From Clostridium saccharoperbutylacetonicum N1-4(HMT) (GTDB lineage Bacteria; Bacillota; Clostridia; Clostridiales; Clostridiaceae): a stretch of 64,000 bases of DNA. Both the position numbers and the translations under genes were made by a program. The notes beneath the pieces were generated by a model that saw only the letters and a list, made by a program, of their open reading frames with translations, did not search any database and was not told the DNA's origin. Each line of letters starts with the position of its first letter. The first letter of the stretch is position 1. Positions 1 through 11,100 of the stretch are shown here, piece after piece. The stretch covers positions 400,501 through 464,500 of the forward strand of contig NC_020291.1 of the NCBI RefSeq assembly GCF_000340885.1, given 5' to 3'.

Positions 1-1132
1 ATGTAGATAATGCCGTAATTAAAACCTGTTTGTTTGCTAGGTCAATTACATCACTAATATCTGTGAAAATAGAGAAAATCCAATATGATGAAAGCATATA
101 GAGGAGTGCTAAAGCAAAGCATAATCCAAAAACAAACTTTATATTAGTATTCATTGCCTTTTTGATTCGCTCAATATTATTATGACCAAAGTTTTGGGAA
201 ATCAATACGATAGTAGCACTTGAAATGGCAATAATAGGGATGAAGAGAATCTGATCGATTCTTCCAACTAGTGTCCATGAATTCATAATATCTTGAGAGT
301 AGTAAACTGTGATGATTTTATTGTAAACACCTGAAATTATATACATTGATACAGTCATTAAAAGTTGTGGTAGCCCAATACTTAAAATTTGACTCATGAT
401 AGATTTATCTGCAAATGAAAAACTAAATTTAATAGGAATCACAGATTTACCTTTTAACGTATAAACAAAAACATATACAAAAGAGAAGAATAATGAAATT
501 GAAGTTCCTAAACCAGCACCAAAAACACCTAATTTAAAAACAAACATAAGCAAAGGGTCTAATACGAAATTTAATATAGTCATAATCATGAAACCTTTTG
601 TAGTTACAGAGGCTAAACCCTGCCCGACGAGAACGCCACCGATGATTTGTGATAAAATCATAAAGATGATTCCAGGTGCAATTCCATATAAATATTCAAG
701 AGCGTAATTCGCTGCTTCCGAACTTAATGCGGAACCAGAAAGTAAATTTATAATCTCTGGGCCACAAGCATAACATAGTATTGTTACAGGTACACTAATT
801 ATTAGGCCGAGAATGAGACCGTTAGCTCCAAGGCATTTACATTTATCAAGTTTTCCTTCACCTATAAGCCTTCCTGTAGTTGCACTTAATCCGGTAGCAA
901 GTCCAGCGGCAATCGCCTCAAAGGACAATTCCAAAGGATACAATAAACCTGTTCCAGAAAGTGGTGCGGACGAATGTGGATTGACAAGCGAGATAAAGTA
1001 TGTATCTCCTAATAGATAAACGTAGTTAACAAAATAACTAATCATGATTGGGAACGCGAAAAACAATAGCGTAGAAATTATAGGGGCTTCAAACATACGC
1101 TCTGCCATAGAAATATTTTTTTGAGTTTTCAT
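1..1132 (-). CDS. MATE family multidrug/Na+ antiporter (C-terminus beyond window edge)
   Basis: An open frame of 377 codons runs leftward from the ATG at 1132-1130 to the window edge without a stop. The protein is strongly hydrophobic, with repeated membrane spans. It carries the MATE-type segment TILNFVLDPLLMFVF near mid-protein and the SATTGRLIGEGK-like loop after the second span. MATE proteins export cationic drugs or metabolites using Na+ or H+ gradients across the cytoplasmic membrane. About 450 residues is usual, so roughly 70 are missing because of the window edge rather than a mutation. An AAGGAG ribosome site lies just upstream of the ATG, and a good sigma-A promoter lies at 1177-1205. 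The gene is divergent from cluster 1 and has its own promoter, so it may be an unrelated neighbour or an additional efflux route for the product. The family is fairly certain; the substrate is unknown. Confidence 0.85.
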   Translation of the reverse strand, partial: MKTQKNISMAERMFEAPIISTLLFFAFPIMISYFVNYVYLLGDTYFISLVNPHSSAPLSGTGLLYPLELSFEAIAAGLATGLSATTGRLIGEGKLDKCKCLGANGLILGLIISVPVTILCYACGPEIINLLSGSALSSEAANYALEYLYGIAPGIIFMILSQIIGGVLVGQGLASVTTKGFMIMTILNFVLDPLLMFVFKLGVFGAGLGTSISLFFSFVYVFVYTLKGKSVIPIKFSFSFADKSIMSQILSIGLPQLLMTVSMYIISGVYNKIITVYYSQDIMNSWTLVGRIDQILFIPIIAISSATIVLISQNFGHNNIERIKKAMNTNIKFVFGLCFALALLYMLSSYWIFSIFTDISDVIDLANKQVLITALST

Positions 1133-1176
1133 AAATTTTCTCCTTTTTCCAATAATTTTATTATTACGATAACGCC

Positions 1177-1205
1177 ATGATAGCATAATGAATTTTAATT
1201 GACAA
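1177..1205 (-). promoter_or_regulatory. Predicted sigma-A promoter of the MATE gene
   Basis: Read on the minus strand, TTGTCA (1205-1200) is followed by exactly 17 bases and then TATCAT (1182-1177). Transcription would start near 1170 and give a leader of about 40 bases before the ATG at 1132. Hexamer match and spacing are close to the vegetative consensus. Confidence 0.55.
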
Positions 1206-1307
1206 TCCCCAATATAAAATGGCATTCTGGAGTGTTCTGAGACAATTAGCTATGCAAAATCTATGATTTTCTCCTGATTTCTTAAATTTCCTATTTGTTT
1301 AAATTAT

Positions 1308-1550
1308 TTAATAATTTATAATCTCATGTAAATAATGGTATTTATATACAGCGATAGGAAGGGGTGATATCTCAATGCTAGTTCTTCTGACGGTTAAATC
1401 CTCCATTTTCTTCCCACTAAAGTTATTTTCACTGAATATATTTAAGACTCTTTCTGATGCATAAAGACTGTCTGTCAGCAGAATGATCGGCAATCTCTGA
1501 AATTTATTTTTCAAAGCTAATAAAAGGATTTTATGCGGTTTTTGTTGCAA
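1308..1550 (-). pseudogene. Remnant of a DDE (IS4-like) transposase
   Basis: An 80-codon open frame on the minus strand encodes the segment RLPIILLTDSLYASERVL. It resembles the catalytic-core region of IS4-like DDE transposases, where a conserved 'LPI..L.DSLYA' stretch holds the second acidic residue. The frame is closed upstream by a TGA at 1562-1560 and its only usable start is TTG, with no ribosome site. The rest of a transposase, normally 400 residues or more, is absent on both sides. I read it as a decayed insertion-sequence scrap between the MATE gene and cluster 1. Resemblance to the family is by eye only. Confidence 0.5.
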
Positions 1551-1562
1551 AGCTTGAATTCA

Positions 1563-2143
1563 TATATTGGGCGGAACCAGTTCAGTGAGTCATTTAGTTA
1601 TAAAAATTTACAATTTTAACTATAAATTCATTGTAATACCTTTATTAAAAAAAAGGGAAGAAAAAGTTGAAAATGTAAAAATATGTGTTAAAATTTAAAT
1701 ATAAATAACATATAAGTGAGTATTATCCAGATATTTAAAATGGTTATGTAATAAATTTCGTATAATTTGATATATTCGGTATTGAAGTACGCTACATGGA
1801 AAGAGATTAAAAGTTTCTTCCCACATATATGCAATATGTATTAGAAGCTCATATATTTTAATTTATTCCCATATTTTTTATCAGGCTAATAACAAGGAAT
1901 GATGCCGTCACGCTTGTGAACGGGGTAGGTATTTTTCAAATGAAGTTAAGTATAAGAAATGTCTAAATTCTTAAAGTAATCTATGATGTTTTAGGTTAAT
2001 TGGGCAATCGCATTAGGATAATATTTGCGAAGGTTAGTAATAAGAAAGTTTCAAAGAATTATAAAGTGTTTTTGAAAATAAGGTTGATATTTTAATAAAA
2101 AAGGAAATTTTAAGAGCAGATATGCAGCAAAAGGTAAAATATT
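1563..2143. other. Gene-free AT-rich stretch upstream of cluster 1
   Basis: No coding frame is convincing here. A possible promoter for cluster 1 is TTGAAA at 1667-1672, 16 bases, then TAAAAT at 1689-1694, which would leave an untranslated leader of about 490 bases. A locally GC-richer patch around 1900-1930 contains CGTCACGCTT, which recurs at 32817-32826 beyond the other end of cluster 1. I could not match the leader to a known riboswitch class. Confidence 0.4.
1667..1694 (+). promoter_or_regulatory. Possible sigma-A promoter for cluster 1
   Basis: TTGAAA (1667-1672) and TAAAAT (1689-1694) are separated by 16 bases. In such AT-rich DNA this match is only suggestive. It is the best candidate I find upstream of the first synthase gene. 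Confidence 0.3.
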
Positions 2144-2154
2144 AAGAAAGGAAT

Positions 2155-2172
2155 ATGATATATAAGATTTAG
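2155..2172 (+). other. Five-codon upstream mini-ORF in frame with the first synthase
   Basis: AAGAAAGG at 2144-2151 is a strong ribosome site placed for an ATG at 2155. That frame reads M-I-Y-K-I and stops at TAG 2170-2172. The same reading frame then continues through five sense codons to the ATG of the giant synthase at 2188, which has only a weak site of its own (AAAAAG, 2179-2184). The mini-ORF may couple translation to the synthase, or the TAG may be a mutation within what was once the true N-terminus. Confidence 0.4.
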
Positions 2173-2187
2173 TATCATAAAAAGAAT

Positions 2188-5100
2188 ATGAAAAGAAAAA
2201 AGGAAAATAAATTATATCTATCATGTATTCTTGATAAATGTATTAAGTATAGTGATAGAGTATTTTTGGTTTTTGAAGATGAAAAATTAGTTCCATGTAG
2301 AGTTAATGGAAAAATACTTAATAAAAGAATTGAAAGTTTTGCATTTGAATTGAAACATGAGTTAAGAGCACATGATTTGGCCCTTATCGTTTTACCACAA
2401 GGATTAGATTATATCTATTCAATATTGGGGTGTTGGTATAATAACATAACGGCAATTCCAACACCAATTGTTGATATTGCCTTGAAGGCGGAAGATATTT
2501 TAAAACTCATTACATATGCGGAAGATTCATCATCTCGAACTATCATTACGAATACAGCTATGTTAGAAACATTAAAAGAGGTAGAAGAGTTTAAAGATTT
2601 CAATTTTATTAATGCTGATTTAATAGAACGTGATGTTGAGAGAAAAATTACACTACAGCAAATGAAAAAAGAGGACTTGGCATTACTTATGTATACCTCT
2701 GGTTCAACTTCAAAACCAAAAGGAGTTATGCTTACGCATGAAGATATTTTAAATCAAGCATCTGCAGATCAATGGCGTATCGACAGTAATACACGAATGG
2801 TTACTTGGACACCACAGTTCCATGCATTTGGATTGTACAATAATATTCTTGTGCCTATGTTACATGGAGCATTAAGTGTTATTTTGCCACCAGCAACTTT
2901 TATTAAAAGACCAAGTCTTTTCTTAAAACTTATAGGAAAATATAAAGGTACACATATCGCAATGCCAAATTTTGCATTTGATTATTGTTATAACAATGTG
3001 GATCTAGATGATATTCCAACAAATTGTTTAGAAACACTTAGGGCAATTATTTCAGCAGGAGAACCAATTAGAAAAGAAAGCTACGATAAATTTTGGGAGA
3101 AATTTTCAAAATGCGGGCTTAGTTGGAATGCGTTATGTCCGTTATTAGGGTTATCTGAATTTTGCCCAGTTTGTAGTATAAAAGTGGATGAAGAGCCAAG
3201 ATTTTTATCATTGGATCTTGCTCAATTGGAAAATGGAATTGTGCAAATAAATAATGATTCGGAAAACGGAAAAAACATTACAAGTTGTGGTTCTGTGGAG
3301 AAATCACTGAAAATAAGGATCGTCGACACAAAAACAATGAAAGAATGTGAACCAGATAATATAGGTGAAGTATGGATAAAATCTAATTGTAAAGGTAGCG
3401 GTTATTTAAATAATGAAGAAGCTACAAAGGAAATCTTTGGTGCCGCATTGGAAGACAACAAGAGTGAGACTTTTTTTAGAACTGGTGATAATGGTTTTGT
3501 ATATGACAATCATTTGTATATAGTTGGGAGAAGTAAAGAAGTGATTATTATTAACGGAAAGAAGTATCATCAAATAGATTTGGAGTGGACGATAAAGAAT
3601 AGTATTCCTGAATTAATTTTGCCTGTCAGTGCTTTTTCATGTGATGTAAATAATGCGGAGAGAGTAATTGTAATTCAAGAGATTGAGAAGAATACGACTA
3701 CGGAGACATGTAAAGAAATTGTGCGCAATATTATAACCTGTATTTCTAAAAAATTCAGCTTAGAAATATATGAAGTGGATTTAGTAGAAAAAGATCAGAT
3801 ACCTAAAACAGGAAGTGGTAAAGTGCGTAAGAAGGAAAGCTTAAAACGCTACAAAGAGAATCAATATACTATTATGTATAAGTTTTGTAAAGCGGATAGA
3901 TATGATTTGAAAGAAATACCTGCAAATAATAAAGAACATAATATTATGAAGGTATTGAAACAAAAAGTATTTGGAGAGGTTCTGGAATTAAATAGTGAGG
4001 TTATAGAAGAGGCAGAATCGATATCGGAGTTAAATATTAATTCAATTCAAAATATACAGATTGCCAAGAAAATATCGAGCATATTTGATACAGAATTTGA
4101 ACCATATATGATGTATCAGTTTTCTGATTTTAGTCAGTTAGAGGATTATCTTTGCAAAAGCGTTAATGTTAAAGCGGAGGTAAATGAGGATACAGGTATT
4201 ACAGAATCTAAAATAAATAAAGAAAACAAACAGGTGATACAAAGCGATATCAATGAAAATGATATCGCAATTATAGGTATCAGTTGTAATTTCCCGGGAG
4301 AAGCAGATACCCCAGAAAAGTTTTGGGACAATATTGTTAAGGGAAGAGATTGTATATCGGAAGTAGAAAAAGAGCGTCCTTGTATTATAGAAGATTATTA
4401 CAATCATAATCAAGCAGATGAGTATTATCCGAAATTCGGCGGTTTTATTAAAGATGTTGATAAATTTGATGCATCCTTCTTCGGAATTTCTCGTATTGAG
4501 GCGGAAAGTATGGATCCGCAGCAAAGAAAAGTGATGGAGATGACTTGGAATGTAATCGAGGATAGTGGATATAATCCACAGTCACTAGCAGGTGAACAAA
4601 TAGGTGTTTATTTAGGAGTTCATAATAATGATTATTCGGAATTATTGCTTGATGATGAGGATACTATGGAGCAGTATGGTGGTTATGCCGATTCTGGAGT
4701 TCATATGAGTCTAATTGCTAATCGTATTTCAAGAATGTTCGATTTTCATGGACCTAGTGAAATTGTAAATACTGCATGTTCTAGTTCGTTAGTAGCAATA
4801 CATAATGCGATACAAGGAATTAAAAGAAATGAATGTAAGATGGCAATTGCGGGTGGAATAAACCTAATACTTTCATCTCGTGTCTATGTTGCATGTGAGA
4901 AAGCTGGTATGTTATCAAAGGATGGTCGATGTAAAACTTTTGATGAAACAGCCGATGGTTTTACACGAGCAGAAGGATATGGAGCTGTATTGCTTAAACC
5001 ATATGATGAGGCAATTAGAGATCATGATAGTATCTATGGAATTATAAAAGAAAGTGCAATTAATCATGATGGTCGTTCCACGTCCTTACGTGCACCAAAT

Positions 5101-8100
5101 ATGAATTCTCAAAAAGAATTAATTAAATCTGCGTACAAAAAAACAGGAATGTCCCTAGAGACAATCGGTTATATTGAAACACATGGAACAGGTACATCAC
5201 TAGGAGACCCAATAGAAATTAGAGCATTACAAGATGCATACAGCGAGATGGGGATTAAGAACAAGGAACATTATTGTGGGCTTGGTACTGTGAAAACAAT
5301 CATTGGACATTCGGAGTCTGCCGCGGGTGTTGCAGGATTAATAAAAGTTCTAATGTCGATGAAACATAAGGAATTAGCAGGTATTACAAATTTTAAAAAG
5401 TTAAATTCCTATATAAAGTTAGAGGATAGTCCGTTTTATATCGTTGAAGAAAATAAGAACTGGGATAGTTTGATGGATTCAAATGGAAAGGTAATGCTTC
5501 GAAGAGCTGGAATTAGTTCATTTGGATTTGGAGGAACAAATGCACATATTATTGTAGAGGAGGCGCCGGATAAGGTTTCGATAGAAAATACTTTTGCGGG
5601 TGAATCGGAAGAAAAGGTAATTCTTCTCTCTGCAAGGACAAGAGAAAGCCTTAAAATGATGGCGCAGCAGCTTCTGCAGTATTTGAATGAAACAGATCAG
5701 AATAATATTAATTTGGACGATTTATCTTACACCTTACAAGTTGTCAGAGGAACGATGAAAGAAAGAGTAGGGTTTATAGTAAAGAGTTTATCGGAACTTA
5801 TAAGTAAGTTAGAGAACTACCTTTTAGAAGATCAAAAGAATTCAGAAGACTGGATTGCAAGTAAAGATGGCAAAAGTATAATTCTAAGTAAATTAAAGGG
5901 AGAAAGAGAACTGGAAGATTTCATTCAGATATGTAAGAAAAGAAAAAGTTATAAGTTGCTTGTTGGACTCTGGGTAAGTGGAATACAGGTTGAATGGAAT
6001 ATGTTATTTACAAGCAAAGAAGTACATCGATTACATCTGCCAACGTATCCATTTCAAAGAAAATCATTTTGGATTTCGGGAAGGAGTCCATATGAAGAGG
6101 TTGACATAACTTACAAGGGTGCTTTTGATGATAAAACAGATTTTGTGTCAGAAGAAGAAATTGTATCTGAAGTGACTGTTTCTTCCATAGATATCACAGA
6201 TGATTTGAGGGAAATGGAAATAAATCATTTAAAAATGCTTTTTTCCAAAATAAGTAAATTAAGTATAGATGAAATTGAGTCAAATAAGGACATGGAGGAG
6301 TACGGAATTGATTCTATTCTAATAAAGAATTTGAGTTGTGAATTAGAAAAGGAACTTGGTCAAGTTTCAGTGACTATCTTCTTTCAATGTCGGACAATTG
6401 AAGCATTAGCTGATTATTTCATTGAGAATTATAACGAAAAGTTAAAGAAATTCTTTCATACTGAAAACAATGGTATTAGGAAAGAAAACGAGAGAAACAC
6501 TATTAATACAGTAGATAAGATTCAGCCTAAACACAGAAATCGTGGTAAAAGAAGACTGATTCCAAAAGATAACAGTGATAATATTGCTATTATCGGTGTA
6601 TCAGGTAAATATCCCCAGGCTAATAATTTAGATGAATTATGGGAGAATTTGAAACAAGGGAAAGATTGTGTTGAAAAAATTCCAAGCGATCGCTGGGACT
6701 ACCATGAGAATTTTGATGAGGATAAAACAAAACCAGGAAAGATTAATAGTAAGTGGGGTGGCTTTATAAATGATGCCAATACTTTTGACCCCTTATTCTT
6801 TAATATTACTCCACAAGAAGCAGAGATGATGGATCCACAGGAAAGACAATTTTTACAATGTGTCTATAAAACTATAGAAGATTCTGGTTATACACGTGAG
6901 TCATTAAAAAAATATAAGAATATTGATTCAGCCGGAAATGTAGGTGTATTTGTAGGAGTTACGTTTTCAGATTACCATCTATACGCAATCAATGAACAGT
7001 TGCATGGTAACATGGTTGCTTTATCCGGAAGCACGGCATCTATTGCAAATAGAATCTCTTATTATTTCGATTTTAATGGCCCAAGTTTAGCAGTTGATAC
7101 AATGTGTTCTTCCTCTTTAACAGCACTTCATCTTGCATGTAATAGCATACATCAGAATGAATGTAAGATGGCAATTGCAGGTGGTGTTAATCTATCTTTA
7201 CATCCTAATAAATATATCTATTTGAGCCAATATAACTTTCTCTCTACCAAGGGAAAATGCGATAGCTTTGGGAATAGTGGTAATGGATATGTTCCTGGCG
7301 AAGGTGTGGGTTCTGTCTTACTGAAAAAATTATCAGATGCCGAAGCAGATGGAGATCATATCTATGGAGTCATTAAGGGAACAGCAGTCAATCATGGTGG
7401 TAAAACCAATGGTTTCTATGTTCCGGATCCAGATGCACAGGCTAATGTTATAGGGAGAGCAATCGAACAGGCTAAAATTAATCCAGAGGAAATTAGCTAT
7501 ATAGAAGCACACGGAACGGGCACTGTATTGGGAGATCCAATTGAAATTGCCGGTTTGACGAAAGCATTTAGAAAACATACCCAAAAGTGTGGATTTTGTT
7601 CTGTTGGTTCTATTAAGAGCAATATTGGACATTTGGAAGCAGCAGCTGGAATTGCATCGCTTACAAAAGTATTACTGCAGATTAAAAACCGAGAGCTTGT
7701 CCCAATCGTAAATTCAGGAACATTGAATCCTAATATTGACTTTAGCAGTACACCATTTGTAGTACAGTCTAAGCTAGAGCATTGGGGAAAAAATGATAAT
7801 GCAGAGGAGAAAGATACTAGTACATTGTTGATCGCCGGGATTTCTTGTTTTGGTGCAGGAGGTTCTAATGCACACGCTATTATACAAGAATATGGCGGAA
7901 CAACGCATAATAGTACCAGACAACTTCCAAGTGATAAGACTGCTCTATTTGTACTATCATCTAAAAGTTTGGATACATTAAAGCGGCAATGTGCTATGTT
8001 GATTGATGTAATAAAAAGAAACAAAATGGGTCAGGAGCAATTATTTGATATTGCTTATACTCTGCAAGTAGGTAGAGAAGCTATGAATGAACGAATAGCA

Positions 8101-11100
8101 TTTACTGCATCGTCAATAGAAGAAGTAATTGAAAAACTGGATAAGTGCATAAAAGATGACAGTAGTATTGATGGATTTTATCGAAGATCAGGAAGATCAT
8201 CCAACCATTTGTTAAATACATTGAAAAGTGATAAGGATTTCCAGACAACTATTCTTACATGGATAGAGAGAAAAAAATATGCAACTTTATTGCAACTTTG
8301 GGTACTTGGATTAGATATTGACTGGGAGAAGTTATATTTGAATGGAAAGCCAAGGAGAGTAAGTTTAAACACTTATCTATTTGAAACAGAAAAGTATTGG
8401 CTTTTTCATTCAACGAATGAGCAATTAGCAGCAAAGAGTAATACTAGCGAGAGTGCAATTGTTGATCAGAAGATACAGGGAGAGATAACCGATGATTCAG
8501 AACAAGTTATTTGTTCGAAAGCATTATTGGTTCCAGAATGGAAAGAAATATCAGAGTGCAATTTTGATAGAAAGGACGACTTTGATAAACGGTTAATTGT
8601 ACTTGTGGATGTAACAGATAAAAAAATAGAAGAGATGCTTCAATTAAAGATGCCAGATACGATCTGTTATAGTTTAAATAATCCACAGCAACCAATAGAA
8701 CAACGCTATGAAGTATATGCATGGTCATTATTGAAGAAGATTAAAGAGCTGATAAAGGAAAAGAAGGGTGTTTTGGTTCAATTAGTTATTCTTAAGGGAC
8801 GTGAGAGTATGTTGTTTAGAGGATTAACAGCTATGCTTAAGACGGCTCATTTGGAATATGAGGAGCTAGCATATCAGGTTGTTGAATTTGATTATGAAGT
8901 GGATGCAGAAATAATCAGTGACAGATTAAATGAGGTTAAGCATACTTATAGAAATAAACAGTACATTTTATCACCTGACAAAATTATGGTGAAGAGTTTT
9001 GAAAATGCCAAAAAAAATTCTATACAAAATTCTGCATCAGATCTTCCATGGAAGGAAAATGGTGTTTACGTATTATCTGGTGGAGCAGGAGAGTTGGGTT
9101 TACTATTTGCCAATGAAATATTAGAACAAGTTAGCAGTGCACGTATTATATTATTGGGAAGGAGTATACTTGATGACAAAAGAAAAGAGAAGATCGAAAA
9201 AATAAAGAAATTGAATGGTTGTGTGGAATATAGAGCAGTTGATATTGCTGATACATTTGCGATGAGACAATGTGTTGAGGATATTGTCAACACATACGGA
9301 ACAATAAATGGTTTCATTCATACAGCAGGTGTAATAAGAGATCGTTTTATTTTAAATAAGACAGAAGAAGAGTTGAATACAGTTTTTCATCCAAAAGTAC
9401 AAGGGCTTGTTAGTCTTGATGAAGTAACTAAGGACATTCGGTTAGATTTTATTGTACTGTTTTCATCGGGTGCAGCAGAGATGGGAAGCATGGGACAAGC
9501 GGATTATTCTTCAGCAAATGCCTTTATGGACTCATATTCTGAGTACAGAAACGTATTGGTGACAAAAGGAGAACGTTTTGGCAAGACTGTTTCCGTTAAT
9601 TGGCCCCTATGGAAAAATGGTGGTATGAGAGTGGATGAAGTAATAGAAAAGGCCTTGTTTGAAGAACAAGGAATGATTTCTATGGATTCACAAACAGGAA
9701 TCTCTTTTCTATATGAAGTGTTACAAAGTCCTTTTAATCAGGTAATGCCGATTGTCGGAGATATAGTGAAAATTCAGACACTTATGGAGAAGGATAAAGA
9801 AGAAGAGAATGTTTTAGAAGAGATTATTGAGCCTGAATTGAAGAATGTTGTCAAAAAGCTTAAAGAAGTTCTGGCAGAAAGTACAAAATTAAAAGTAAGT
9901 CAGATTGATGAAGATGAGCCATTTGACACATACGGTATTGACTCCGTGATGCTTACATTAATAACTCACGAACTAACAAAATATTTTAAAAAGTTATCAC
10001 CCACAGTGTTATTTGGTTACAATACGGTCATTGAATTAGCACAATACTTATTGTCAACATATAAATACGAATGTGCTATATGGATAGGTGGTGCACCTAA
10101 GAAGGTTAAGACACATTCTTATTCTGAGAAGGTAACGAAAGCGAGTGATAGGAAGGCTTTTGCAAATAAAGAACTTGTTTCGCAAGATATAGTTGAAGTA
10201 ATAGGTCAGGAAAAAGAAAATATCACAGATAATACTATGGATAATCAAGAGGAAACCCTTATCGCTATTGTTGGGGTAAGTGGTCGATTCCCTAAATCAG
10301 AAAATCTGGAACAGTACTTTCAAAATTTAAAGGAAGGCAAAAATTGTGTAACAGAATTAGACGAGGAACGCTGGAGTTTAGAAGGCTTTTATCTCTCTGA
10401 TAAGGAAAAGGCTCTAAAGAAAAACAAAAGTTACAGTAAATGGGGTGGGTTCCTAGATACTTTTGCTGATTTTGATCCGTTATTCTTCAACATTTCACCA
10501 AATGATGCAAAATATATGGACCCGCAAGAACGACTATTTATGGAAGAATGCTGGAAGGCATTAGAGGATGCGGGTTATATGTCGGAACGATTGAGTAGGA
10601 ATCTGCGAAAAGAAACTGGAGTTTATGGTGCCATAACAAAAACAGGTTTTGAATCATGGAATAATGAAAATGAAAAATATTATAGGACATCATTTTCATC
10701 AATGGTTAACCGATTCTCTTATTTTATGGATTTTGAGGGACCAAGTATTGCTTATGATACGATGTGTTCCTCCACATTAACTGCATTGCATGAGGCATGT
10801 AATAACTTAAGAGAAAGAAAAGTTAAAATGGCACTCGTAGGAGCTGTTAATCTGTATCTTCATCCAAACAATTATGCAGGTCTTTGCCATGCAGGTCTTA
10901 TATCGAATTCTAGTGAGAGCAGTGTTTTTGCAAAAGACGGAATTGGATTTATTCCATCCGAAGGAGTAGGAGCAGTAATTTTAAAACGGTTGTCTGATGC
11001 AGAAAAGGATAATGATAATATTTTGGCTATCATTCGTGGTAGTGCAGTTAACCATAGTGGAAGGACAAGTGGTTATAGTGTTCCTGATCCAGTGAAGCAA

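Noticed and set aside
813..1019. 68-codon plus-strand ORF
   Set aside because: It lies antisense inside the MATE gene, whose minus-strand frame is open and clearly membrane-protein-like.
1700..2140. Riboswitch in the long leader of cluster 1
   Set aside because: The leader is long, but I found no conserved core of the classes I know and only weak short stems.
7497..8024. 175-codon minus-strand ORF inside the first synthase
   Set aside because: It is antisense to the KS2 region. Similar shadows recur opposite other KS domains (for example 54422-55018), because conserved KS codons leave that frame open.
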